Shown: one piece after another, positions 41,663 to 49,054 of the stretch
Position numbering within the stretch: the stretch's first letter is position 1
Layout of the letters: the number at the start of each line of letters is the position of its first letter
Source of the DNA: Ramlibacter sp.
GTDB lineage: Bacteria > Pseudomonadota > Gammaproteobacteria > Burkholderiales > Burkholderiaceae_C
Length of the DNA: 57,034 nucleotides
Assembly (NCBI RefSeq): GCF_028291745.1
Contig: NZ_JAQGNQ010000023.1
Span: forward strand, 1 to 57,034
Direction: 5' to 3'
Program-made: the position numbers and the translations under genes
Notes under the pieces: generated by a model
The model's input: only the letters and a program-made list of their open reading frames with translations
The model's database searches: none
Told to the model about the DNA's origin: nothing

Positions 41663-43012
41663 TCACAGGTCGACCGTCCCGGAAAACGCCTCGAACGCCC
41701 CGGGCGCTTCGAGGTCCAGGCAAACGTCGCGCAAGGCCGACGACTTTTCCTCGCTCCATACCGAGCGGGCGAGCGTCATGAACTTGGCTGCCAGGTCTTC
41801 CTGCCGGTGCGGCTTGGAGGCTTCGCCCTTGGTGACGTCGCAGCGGCCGGTCAGGACCGTGCCGTCGCGCAGCGTCATCGTCAGGTCGCAGCGTTGCAGG
41901 CCGGGATAGAGCGCGTTGTAGGCCTCGTTTTCCACCACGAAGACGCGCCTGGCGAGTTGTTGCACCTGCGCATCGGCGACCGCCTGCTCGGAGAAGGCGG
42001 CCAGGTTCGACTCGCCGTGGCGAAGAATCGTCGCCAGTGCGAACGGCACCGAGAAGCGGGCGCCGAAACTGGTCGTGATGTTCTGCCCGTTCAAGCTGGC
42101 GGCCAGGGCATAGGCGCTGACATCGATCCGCTCGACCGACTCCGCCGTGACGCCGGTGGGCGCCTTGGCCAGCGCATCCTCCAGCGCGTCGATGGCCGAA
42201 TGCACGTAGCGCCCGGTGCAATGAAGCTTGAAGTAACCCTGCATCAACAGCCAGTCGCTGCCGAGATCCGCGACGACAAGCCCGGGATCGAACTGGTCGG
42301 ACAGCACCCGGCCGTAGATCGACTGCACGCCGTCGGACTCGCCCTTGAAGCCAGCAAGCACCAGCCGCACCGCCATCTGGCCCATGAGGCCCGAGTGCCC
42401 GGCGTAGATGTTGCGAACCGTGGCGCCTTCGAGCAGGGTGTTGCGGCTCGTCGCCAGCCCCATCGTCGCCGCGATGTTGATCAACTGGCGCATCTGCGCG
42501 GGCGTGAAGCCCTTCATCTTGCCCACCGCCACCGCCGCGCCGATCACGCCGTAGGTGCCATGCGGGTGGACGGCGATGCGGACTTTCGCGGCGCGGCTGA
42601 TGCGGGCCGAGACTTCGTAGCCCAGGATCACGGCCAGCAGCAGGTCCGAGCCCGAGGCGCCGGTCTCCTGCGCTGCGGCCAGCGCCGCCGGCACGACCTG
42701 GATCCCCGGGTGGCCCTTGGCGACCAGGTTGCCCTCGTCGAGTTCGAGCCAGACGCCGGCCGTGCCGTTCAGGAGGGCCGCATCGACCGGGTTGCTGCGG
42801 CGCCCGGTGCCGATGACCCAGGCCTTGCCGGGCGCGGCGCTCTCGAGCTGGGCAGCCACCAGCGCGCGCATTTCCGCCCCCTGCATTCCGGCCGCGATGA
42901 CCGGAATGCTGTCGGCGATGATCCAGCGGCCGTGCCGGCGCAGCGCGCCATCCAGGTCCTGCACGCGCGTGCGGCAGACGAAGTCGCTCAAGGTGTCGAG
43001 GTAATCCTGCAT
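41663..43012 (-). CDS. MmgE/PrpD family protein (4)
   Basis: A 449-residue MmgE/PrpD family protein. The site block is changed: LLNGTAGVWLELDEGNLVAK then GHPGIQVVPA replaces the LDFDD form, as in the protein at 29083 (which reads ELGEG), so these two belong to one subgroup with an E-L-x-E-G type motif. The segment HPHGTYGVIGAAVAVGKMKG follows. It starts one base after the Bug stop (43014) on the same strand. Its reaction is unknown. Confidence 0.9.
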   Translation of the reverse strand: MQDYLDTLSDFVCRTRVQDLDGALRRHGRWIIADSIPVIAAGMQGAEMRALVAAQLESAAPGKAWVIGTGRRSNPVDAALLNGTAGVWLELDEGNLVAKGHPGIQVVPAALAAAQETGASGSDLLLAVILGYEVSARISRAAKVRIAVHPHGTYGVIGAAVAVGKMKGFTPAQMRQLINIAATMGLATSRNTLLEGATVRNIYAGHSGLMGQMAVRLVLAGFKGESDGVQSIYGRVLSDQFDPGLVVADLGSDWLLMQGYFKLHCTGRYVHSAIDALEDALAKAPTGVTAESVERIDVSAYALAASLNGQNITTSFGARFSVPFALATILRHGESNLAAFSEQAVADAQVQQLARRVFVVENEAYNALYPGLQRCDLTMTLRDGTVLTGRCDVTKGEASKPHRQEDLAAKFMTLARSVWSEEKSSALRDVCLDLEAPGAFEAFSGTVDL

Positions 43013-43013
43013 T

Positions 43014-43994
43014 TCATTCCCCCACGATGCCGCTGGCCTGGACGATCTTCTGCCAGCGCTTCGATTCGCCCGCCACGAAGGTGGCGAACACCTTGGGCGA
43101 ACTGGTGAAGGTCTTGGCGGCCGCGCCTTCGAGCAGGCGCTTTTGCAGGGCGGGATCCTGCAGGACGGCGGTGATTTCAGCGTTCAGCGCCGTCACGATG
43201 GCGGGTGGAGTGCCTGCCGGCGCGAAGACGCCATACCACGCATCCGACTCGTAACCGGGCACGCCCGCCTCGGCGATGGTCGGCACGTCGGGGGCGATCT
43301 CCAGGCGCGTGGCGGACGTCACTCCAAGGGCCCGCAGCTTGCCCGACTTCATGTATGGGACGGCCGGCGGAAAGGTGGAGAAGATGACGTCGACGTTGCC
43401 CGAGAGCACATCGATCATCGCCGGTCCGCCGCCCTTGTAGGGAACGTTGGTCATCCTGATGCCGGCCATGGCCATGAACTGCTCGGCGGCCATCTGGTCT
43501 GACGCCCCCACGCCGGAGGACGCGAAGTTGATCTTGCCTGGCGCCGCCTTCGCGATCGCGATGAATTGCTTGACCGACCTGGCGGCAAACGATGAGGGCA
43601 CCACCATCACGTTGGTGACTTTCGCGACGGCGGAAACCGCCACGAGATCCTTCAGCGCGTCGTACGGCATCGCCTTGTTGATGTGCGGACTGATCGCGAT
43701 GGCCCCGGTGTTTGCCAGGACGATGGTGTAGCCGTCTGCGGGCGCCTTGGCCACGGCGTCCACACCGATGACCCCGGAGGCGCCCGGCCGGTTATCGACG
43801 ACGAACGTCTTGCCGAGCCGCATCGAAAGGCCCTGTGCGAGTTCGCGTGCCATGAAGTCGACGGCACCTCCAGGGGCGAACGGCACCACGATGCGCACCG
43901 TTCTGGCCGGCCAGTCCTGCGCCATGGCCGCCACCGGCCAGATACCCAGGAGCGACACGCAAGCCAAGCCGCACGACACCAACCTACGCTTCAT
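43014..43994 (-). CDS. Bug-family tripartite tricarboxylate transporter receptor (5)
   Basis: A 326-residue Bug/TctC protein with signal peptide (MKRRLVSCGLACVSLLGIWP, cleavage after AMA). Family segments are VRIVVPFAPGGAVDFMAREL, FVVDNRPGASGVIGVDAVAK, PADGYTIVL and YKGGGPAMIDVLSGNVDVIF. I chose the ATG at 43994, preceded by GGAGG; the frame is open 19 codons further. It is the first gene of the leftward operon and presumably delivers or senses its substrate. Confidence 0.94.
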   Translation of the reverse strand: MKRRLVSCGLACVSLLGIWPVAAMAQDWPARTVRIVVPFAPGGAVDFMARELAQGLSMRLGKTFVVDNRPGASGVIGVDAVAKAPADGYTIVLANTGAIAISPHINKAMPYDALKDLVAVSAVAKVTNVMVVPSSFAARSVKQFIAIAKAAPGKINFASSGVGASDQMAAEQFMAMAGIRMTNVPYKGGGPAMIDVLSGNVDVIFSTFPPAVPYMKSGKLRALGVTSATRLEIAPDVPTIAEAGVPGYESDAWYGVFAPAGTPPAIVTALNAEITAVLQDPALQKRLLEGAAAKTFTSSPKVFATFVAGESKRWQKIVQASGIVGE

Positions 43995-44040
43995 CGCAAC
44001 CTCCGGGACGGCGCCTGCGAATGCATGCACGGACCGCCGG

Positions 44041-44105
44041 ACTCTAGCCACCCTGGCGCGCTTGCTCTACCCAGGAGCGGGCATACGGGTATCGTGAATC
44101 GCGAT
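44041..44105 (-). promoter_or_regulatory. LysR-type box and promoter of the leftward operon
   Basis: On the minus strand a -10-like TAGAGT lies at 44046-44041. ATCG-N7-CGAT (44091-44105), which fits the T-N11-A rule of LysR sites and contains the 8-bp palindrome ATCGCGAT, is centred about 63 bp upstream of the predicted start near 44035. The site touches the end of the LysR gene at 44109, a natural candidate for its binding. Confidence 0.5.
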
Positions 44106-44108
44106 GCC

Positions 44109-45083
44109 TCAGGTCAGCGAGGCGTCGGGCCAGGCGCCCGAGCCGACCAGCGTGCGCATGCAGGACTTCAGCGTAGCGAGCGTGGCCAGGGCTGCCGGAG
44201 AAAGCTCCTCGTTGCCCAGGGAGCAAAGCGAGTTGACATGCCGCACGTGCAGGTCCGCGATCTCGGCGAAGTGGAACGATTCAGCCGCATCCGGGAAGCG
44301 CCGCATTGCGGCGCGCGGCTGGATGGTGGCGCCCAAGCCGCTGCGCACGGCATCCATCAGGATCGCCAGGGAATCGACTTCGGCGATCACCGCAGGGGTC
44401 GTGCCCGAGCGCTCGAATGCCGCGTCCAGGATGGTGCGCAAGCCGTTGCCCGCTGTCGGCAGGATCAGCGGCACGTCGCGCAGGTCGTTCAGCGATGCGA
44501 CATCCGCTTGGGGCTGTTGACCGCGTTGGGCTCGCGCGCTGATCAGGAAAAGCCGTTCCTCCAGCATCTGCGTGACGTTCCAGTGAAGCGATTTCGTGAC
44601 GTTGAACAGCACCGCGACATCAATTTTTCTCGTGTTGAGCAATTCCGCCAGCTGCCCCGACAAACCCTCCACGATGTGCAGCCGCACATCCGGGAACCGG
44701 GCGCGCATTTCGCGCATGAACGGAAGTGCGAGAACACACGCCGTCGTGGGAGCGAAACCGACGCTCGCGCTGCCGGTCAGGCGGGCCTGCTGGGCGGCGC
44801 GACAGGCCTGGTCGGTATGGCGCAGGATGAGTTGGGCTTCCCGAAGGAAGGCGAGTCCGCCCTCGGTCGGCTCGACTCCGCGGCTGGTCCGGCGCAGGAG
44901 GCGGACATTCAGCTCGGTTTCCAGTCGTGTAATGTGCTGGCTGACCGCTGATTGGACGGCTCCGAGATCCGTAGCGGCGCGGCTGATGCTGCCGAGTTCG
45001 GCGGCGCGCACGAAGTAGCGAATCTGGCGAAGTTCCAACCGTAGTCTCCCGAGCGGCAGACCGATGATAGGCGAAGAGCTCAT
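44109..45083 (-). CDS. LysR-family transcriptional regulator
   Basis: A 324-residue LysR regulator of the NAC/Cbl-like group: helix-turn-helix LELRQIRYFVRAAELGSISR then AATDLGAVQSAVSQHITRLE, and an effector domain. It is encoded in the same direction as, and just upstream of, the Bug-to-MmgE operon it probably controls. The ATG at 45083 is preceded by AGGTGA; the family usually starts near the later TTG at 45038, so 15 residues of the N-terminus are uncertain. Confidence 0.9.
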   Translation of the reverse strand: MSSSPIIGLPLGRLRLELRQIRYFVRAAELGSISRAATDLGAVQSAVSQHITRLETELNVRLLRRTSRGVEPTEGGLAFLREAQLILRHTDQACRAAQQARLTGSASVGFAPTTACVLALPFMREMRARFPDVRLHIVEGLSGQLAELLNTRKIDVAVLFNVTKSLHWNVTQMLEERLFLISARAQRGQQPQADVASLNDLRDVPLILPTAGNGLRTILDAAFERSGTTPAVIAEVDSLAILMDAVRSGLGATIQPRAAMRRFPDAAESFHFAEIADLHVRHVNSLCSLGNEELSPAALATLATLKSCMRTLVGSGAWPDASLT

Positions 45084-45523
45084 GCGTCACCTGCGCAGGC
45101 ACGGCGTGTTCGTTCGCGGCGTTGCTCGAACTGCTCGAGGAACTCAGGCTGCCGGTTGGCGAGTACGCATCCCTCAGGAAGTTCGTCCCGTCCGATTGCT
45201 CCGATCACTCAGATCGCCTGATCCCGGACGGCTACCTGCTCAATCCGTTCACCGAAGCCGCCGCGCGCGCGGCGATGCGTGGTCAGCGCGAGCGAAATTG
45301 GCCACCTCGCCCCGTGCCGAGCTGCGGCGAGGGTCGCCGTGGATGCCCTTGAAAAGCTGCAAATGGAGTTCGCCGTTGCGCTGCCGTGCCCAGCAACCTG
45401 GTCACAGGTACTGCTGCTTGTTCGGTACCTGGCTGAGGCCTCCGGTCACGGCGAGCTCCGCGCGCATGCCGCGGATGGGCACGCCGACAAGCGGTTTTCC
45501 GTACCTTTTCCGTACCACCAAGC
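45084..45523. other. gene-poor stretch left of the tRNA fragment
   Basis: No recognisable gene. A frame at 45122-45352 (+) gives a partly protein-like start (LLELLEELRLPVGEYASLRK) with poor continuation, and several others overlap it; one reads straight into the tRNA fragment. It may be a decayed gene. This side would be the old chromosome downstream of the tRNA if the fragment marks an island end. Confidence 0.35.
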
Positions 45524-45545
45524 AAAACGCCACCCGAAGGTGGCG
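45524..45545 (-). terminator. intrinsic terminator downstream of the tRNA-Val fragment
   Basis: On the minus strand CGCCACC, a TTCG tetraloop, GGTGGCG and then TTTT form a compact perfect 7-bp hairpin with a T run. It lies 17 bases after the CCA end of the tRNA fragment, the normal place for a tRNA terminator. Confidence 0.8.
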
Positions 45546-45562
45546 CAAGTGCTTGATTTTGA

Positions 45563-45610
45563 TGGTGGGTGATGCAGGGTTTGAACCTGCGACCCCTGCC
45601 GTGTGAAGGC
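45563..45610 (-). tRNA. 3' part of tRNA-Val(CAC), probable island attachment site
   Basis: Read on the minus strand, the sequence gives the anticodon loop TTCACAC (anticodon CAC, valine), the 3' anticodon stem GGCAG, variable loop GGGTC, T-arm GCAGG-TTCAAAC-CCTGC, acceptor strand ATCACCC, A and the encoded CCA. The 5' half is absent: upstream of the loop only three bases (GCC) still pair with GGC, and no D arm or GGGTGAT strand precedes them. A fragment beginning at the anticodon loop is what tRNA-targeting integrases leave at the far end of an island. By the usual geometry the island would extend to higher coordinates, with the complete tRNA gene at its other end. It is not a functional tRNA. 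Confidence 0.8.
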
Positions 45611-45764
45611 TTGTGACAGGCAAAACGCATGCACGCTTTCACTGTGAGGCGCTAGCTGCTGCTCGCCCAAAACGGGCACTGATCGCCAGCAGATTACACC
45701 GGAATTACACCCGAAGCGCGCGCACTCCGCCGGTCCTCGTTCACGCATCCCGGTCTCCGGCCAG

Positions 45765-46076
45765 TCACCGATAGTCGTCCTCGCGCTGGTGCCGAACCGC
45801 GAGGACGACAACCTCCTCTTCGCTCAGGACGCGAAAGAGCGCGACGTAGCCGGCCTTGCCGAAGGGAATCACCAATTCCCGCTCGAAGGGGTCTTCGCTC
45901 ACCCTGCGACAAGTGAAGGGGTTGCGTTCAAGAACCCCGAATTCGGTCAGGATTGCATCGACCGCCCGAAGCGGCAGATCGAAATCTCCCGACTCCATTG
46001 CAGCGCGCTCGAGGAACTCCTCCAGGCGCTGCAGATCGTCCCTAGCTTCCCGTGTCAGCAGGACCTTGTAAGTCAC
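45765..46076 (-). CDS. RelE/ParE-family toxin
   Basis: A 103-residue protein with the RelE/ParE fold pattern: YKVLLTREARDDLQRLEEFL, then a mid segment FTCRRVSEDPFERELVIPFG and the end YVALFRVLSEEEVVVLAVRH, QREDDY. ParE toxins poison gyrase and RelE toxins cleave mRNA; the family pattern does not separate them here. Its ATG overlaps the antitoxin stop (ATGA at 46073-46076). Such modules are common on mobile islands, fitting the attachment site 155 bp to the left. Confidence 0.88.
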   Translation of the reverse strand: MTYKVLLTREARDDLQRLEEFLERAAMESGDFDLPLRAVDAILTEFGVLERNPFTCRRVSEDPFERELVIPFGKAGYVALFRVLSEEEVVVLAVRHQREDDYR

Positions 46077-46366
46077 GGCGAGTTGACCGCCCTCCTCCGC
46101 TTGAGGGCCTTCATACGACTCTGAAGCCTGCTGCGCATGCCCTCAAGAACGTCAGAGGCAGGGTAAAACTCCCCTTCACGCCGAGCTCGCGCCAATGATG
46201 CCCGCCCGCGCGCCAAGAACACCTCCTGAGACTTGCGCGCCCGTGCAGCCTCGACGGCGGCCTTCTCGATGAACTGGGACAGACTCTCGCCCTCCCTGAG
46301 GCAGCTTTCGATCTCCTCGCGAACGGCAAGCTCGACACGTACGGGCGGCAGTTGTGACGACTTCAT
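46073..46366 (-). CDS. antitoxin of the RelE/ParE module
   Basis: A 97-residue protein starting MKSSQLPPVRVELAVREEIE. The short N-terminal strand followed by two helices suggests a ribbon-helix-helix DNA-binding domain, and the basic C-terminus (RSRLQSRMKALKRRR) would wrap the toxin. I chose the ATG at 46366; a GTG at 46384 in the same frame would put the operator inside the gene. It is encoded first and should repress the pair through the palindrome at 46375-46394. Confidence 0.8.
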   Translation of the reverse strand: MKSSQLPPVRVELAVREEIESCLREGESLSQFIEKAAVEAARARKSQEVFLARGRASLARARREGEFYPASDVLEGMRSRLQSRMKALKRRRAVNSP

Positions 46367-46374
46367 GGCGGCAG

Positions 46375-46394
46375 TGTATAGCAACTGCTATGCA
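46375..46394 (-). promoter_or_regulatory. operator and -10 of the toxin-antitoxin pair
   Basis: TGTATAGCA, AC, TGCTATGCA is an inverted repeat with 9-bp arms and one mismatch. On the minus strand it contains TATACA (46380-46375), a good -10 only eight bases before the antitoxin ATG, so the transcript may be nearly leaderless and repressor binding would cover the -10 directly. Confidence 0.6.
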
Positions 46395-46698
46395 CCCACT
46401 CGCGGAAGACGGCTCATGGCTGACTGCGAGGACACGTGCCTACGACCCGCGCTCGACTCCAGGTAAATGGCCGGGCCTGGTCCACGTCGCGCCGGTCCCG
46501 GAGCGTATCGAAAAGAAGCCGCTACCGCGCACCAGTGCTGGCGGTGGGCGCTGCGGGATGCCTGGTACTGTCAGAAGTACCGCCATCCGGAGAAGCTGGG
46601 CCGACTGGCTCGGCCTTCCCTCTTCCGTCTCGGCTACCTCACATCGTCGCCATGGTTTGCTGCACGTCCTGGATGGTGCTTGTCTCGTTCAGGCGAGA
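46395..46698. other. stretch without recognisable gene
   Basis: Three frames on the plus strand stay open, but none gives family-like sequence. No repeats, tRNA or clear promoter were seen. It lies between the toxin-antitoxin promoter and a damaged oxidoreductase gene and is probably decayed DNA. Confidence 0.4.
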
Positions 46699-47325
46699 CT
46701 ACCGCTTCCCTTGCGGAACCAGCAATACACGCCCGCTGACTCCGCCCTGCTCCAGTAAACCGTGCGCCTCGGCTGCGCGATCGAGCGGAATCCTCCTGAA
46801 TTGCGGAGGGCGGATAGCGCCTGTCTCAAGCCAGGTCGATAGCGATTGAACCGAAGCTCGAAGACCCGCGCCGTCGAGCGTTTCTGTCGAGTAGCCGGTG
46901 AGCGCTATCGGACGAATCAACTGCCATGCGAGCATGGTTCCCTGGTGCTTGTCGGCGCCGTAGCGCTCGACGACGATGACCTCGTCGGCGCCAAGGCCTG
47001 TGACATGCGGTGCTTGCTCAGCCCGCGCGACGATCCCCGCCACGCTGGCACCCATGGCGCGCGCAACTGCAATTGCGGCGGAACCCACGCCGCCTGCGGC
47101 CCCGGTCACAAGCACCCGCTTGCCTTGCAGGGAGCCGAGCTGGCGCAGTCCCCCCATCGCCGTGACCCCGACGAGCCCCAATGCGGCCATCGCGAATGGA
47201 TCGACCGCGGCTGGCACCAGCGCAAGCGCCTGCGAATCAACGGTCACGAATTCGGCGTACGCACCCGGTCGTTCCGCGCGAACTCCGCCCAGACCCTGCA
47301 TGTGAACCGCGCGGGCAGCAACCAT
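46699..47325 (-). pseudogene. zinc-type alcohol dehydrogenase/quinone oxidoreductase, N-terminus and core segment deleted
   Basis: A 208-codon frame of the quinone oxidoreductase family: PGAYAEFVTVDSQALALVPA, then the NADPH motif KRVLVTGAAGGVGSAAIAVA and the C-terminal GRVLLVPQG. About 80 N-terminal residues (catalytic domain start) are missing. A second gap of roughly 60 residues lies between GADEVIVVERY and GTMLAWQLIRPIALTGYSTE, where the segment with the VVGG motif should be. The frame stays open across the internal junction. Starting at the ATG at 47325, it follows the next gene's stop by five bases. Unlikely to be active. Confidence 0.65.
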
Positions 47326-47330
47326 CGTCC

Positions 47331-47837
47331 TCACCCCTCTGCTTCGTTGGCCGTGAAAGCGATCGCGTCTCGCACCTCGATGCCGCCGAACCCGGTGTGG
47401 TGCATGAATTCCCGCAAGATCAACAAGCCGGCGCAAAGGGAAGCGTCCATCCGGAGTTCCCGCGACCACGCACCGCGCCTTACCGCAAGGGCCATTTGCT
47501 CGAAGCTAGCCTCCACCGCATCAAGCGAGGCGACGTTGCGCGCCCCGGACCCGGTACTGAGATTGACAAGTTCCCGCGCGCGCTCGCTGCACGCGACCAA
47601 AACCGCCCCGCGGGGCACCTTGATTGCGAGCGGCATCACGGCCTCCTCGATCAGCTCGATGGCGGTTTCGAGTTCTCCCTCGGTCGGAGGATCGCGCCGG
47701 AACAGGGCAGCCACAGCCGACGTGCCGATGGGCAAGGGGAAGGTGTCGGTCGAACCATCAGCAGCGACACGGATGCGCCCGGAGGACGCCACGAGCTCCA
47801 GCCAAACGACCGCTTTGCCTTTGCCTTGCGTTTTCAT
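47331..47837 (-). CDS. hypothetical protein, 168 residues
   Basis: A soluble protein starting MKTQGKGKAVVWLELVASSG, with a strand-rich first 45 residues and a helical middle (PPTEGELETAIELIEEAVMP). The composition is normal for this genome and the start has a fair context (TACCATG). It is followed directly by the damaged oxidoreductase gene. I do not recognise a family. Mixed alpha/beta with no catalytic motif apparent. Confidence 0.6.
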   Translation of the reverse strand: MKTQGKGKAVVWLELVASSGRIRVAADGSTDTFPLPIGTSAVAALFRRDPPTEGELETAIELIEEAVMPLAIKVPRGAVLVACSERARELVNLSTGSGARNVASLDAVEASFEQMALAVRRGAWSRELRMDASLCAGLLILREFMHHTGFGGIEVRDAIAFTANEAEG

Positions 47838-47927
47838 GGTACCGCCAGCTTCACCGTCCGAGATATTCCGGGGCTAAACACGCACCGACGGAAGACCTTT
47901 TAGGGCGTCCTCCGTTGGGGCGACAAG

Positions 47928-48479
47928 TTACTGACCCACGCCGATCTGCTTCATGAAATCCTTGTTGTCCCAGAACAGCCATTCGTGATCCATTGTCTTG
48001 CCGCTCCAGTGGCCGATGGTGGCCATGCTGAGGGCGAAACGCTGGCCGGTCGGCTGGATGAATTTACCTTCGCCGATGGGCATCGGCTTGGTGAAGGTTC
48101 CGGTCATCACGCCCGTCACGCCGGTGTACGTGCCCGAGCCGAAGCGGATCGGGTGCGTCTTGATGGTGATGTCGGGAGCGAACACGAAGAGCGCCTTCAG
48201 GTCGTCGATGTGCTTGTCGATCCCCTTGGTCTCATGGCCGTCGGGCCAGGTCACCACGATGTCTTTTGCGTGGCTCTCGTTCAGCCGCTCCCACTTCTGG
48301 TTGCTGAACACGTCGAAGTCCAGCGTGTCGAACTTGCGAAGGTTGCGCTCGACGCCGGGCGCCTGGCGCTCGTGCTTCGGCGCGGGCGTCGGGGGATTTT
48401 CAGCCAGCGTAGCGGCATGGGCGCCCAGCGTGGTGGCAGCGATGGCGGCTGCAGCGAGAATATTGCGTACATTGTTCAT
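47928..48479 (-). CDS. secreted SnoaL-like (NTF2-fold) protein
   Basis: A 183-residue protein with a clear signal peptide (NNVRNILAAAAIAATTLGAH, then AA) and a mature domain of the SnoaL/NTF2 kind: DFDVFSNQKWERLNESHAKD, then IVVTWPDGHETKGIDKHIDD, and DHEWLFWDNKDFMKQIG. Such domains bind or transform small hydrophobic molecules; many are of unknown function. The ATG at 48479 is preceded by GGAAAG. It follows the truncated F420-reductase-like gene by 26 bp, and the two may have been co-transcribed from the intergenic region shared with the divergent LysR gene. Confidence 0.8.
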   Translation of the reverse strand: MNNVRNILAAAAIAATTLGAHAATLAENPPTPAPKHERQAPGVERNLRKFDTLDFDVFSNQKWERLNESHAKDIVVTWPDGHETKGIDKHIDDLKALFVFAPDITIKTHPIRFGSGTYTGVTGVMTGTFTKPMPIGEGKFIQPTGQRFALSMATIGHWSGKTMDHEWLFWDNKDFMKQIGVGQ

Positions 48480-48505
48480 GATGACTTTCCAGTGAGGTCG
48501 ATGAT

Positions 48506-48904
48506 TTATTGGGCGGAGATCCAGCTCGGCGCGACCGACGTGCCCAGCCCGGCGCCGGGCACTGCCTTGGCGATCTGCTCTGCAGCCGACGTGTCGTGGC
48601 CGATCGTCAAGCCCATGTAGTCGGGCGTCAGCGGATTGGTGATGTCGATGACGACCTTGCCGCTCAGATCTCCAAGCGACTGCAGGGCCGCAGCGCCCTG
48701 TTCGTAAGGCGTGGCCAGGACGATGGCGTCGCTGCTCTTGGCCGCGGACTTGATGTCGACGAAGCCCACCCCGGGGTACTGGGCCGCGAGCGCGGTGGCC
48801 TTGGCGACATCCACGCCGGTGACGCTGACGCTGTGACCCGCCGCATGCAGTTGCCTGACGAATGCCGAGCCCATGTTGCCGGAGCCGATGACGGTGACTT
48901 TCAT
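48506..48904 (-). pseudogene. NADPH-dependent F420 reductase-like protein, C-terminally truncated
   Basis: A 132-codon frame: Rossmann start MKVTVIGSGNMGSAFVRQLH, then LATPYEQGAAALQSLGDLSG and DITNPLTPDYMGLTIGHDTS. Relatives are about 200 residues long and continue after KAVPGA with a V-x-K-A-F-N-T segment; here the frame instead ends GLGTSVAPSWISAQ. The lost part includes the second half of the fold. It probably arose by deletion. It is divergent from the LysR gene at 49055. Confidence 0.65.
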
Positions 48905-48988
48905 GATGAATCCTTTGTGTGGGGTGAGCCGATCGATCCATGCAACTCGTTGCTGCACCATGGAAAGCACTGTAGTAGTCGATGGAGG

Positions 48989-49033
48989 CAAGATAAACCG
49001 GGGCTTTCTTGATTTACTGTCTCGCCTGGCGAG
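48989..49033. promoter_or_regulatory. inverted repeats between divergent genes
   Basis: CAAGA-N13-TCTTG (48989-49011) and CTCGCC-T-GGCGAG (49021-49033) lie between the leftward F420-reductase-like gene and the rightward LysR gene. This is the usual place for sites of a divergent LysR regulator. The second dyad is perfect but ends 21 bp before the start codon, so it could also be autorepressive. Confidence 0.45.
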
Positions 49034-49054
49034 TCAATCAAGGAGTGAAGTGCC

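Noticed and set aside
37379..43108. Long plus-strand frames of 780 and 882 codons
   Set aside because: Both are antisense to the leftward operon, where each gene has clear catalytic motifs.
45064..45606. A 180-codon frame ending in GDAGFEPATPAV
   Set aside because: The end is simply the tRNA fragment translated in antisense, a well-known artefact; the rest has no family features.
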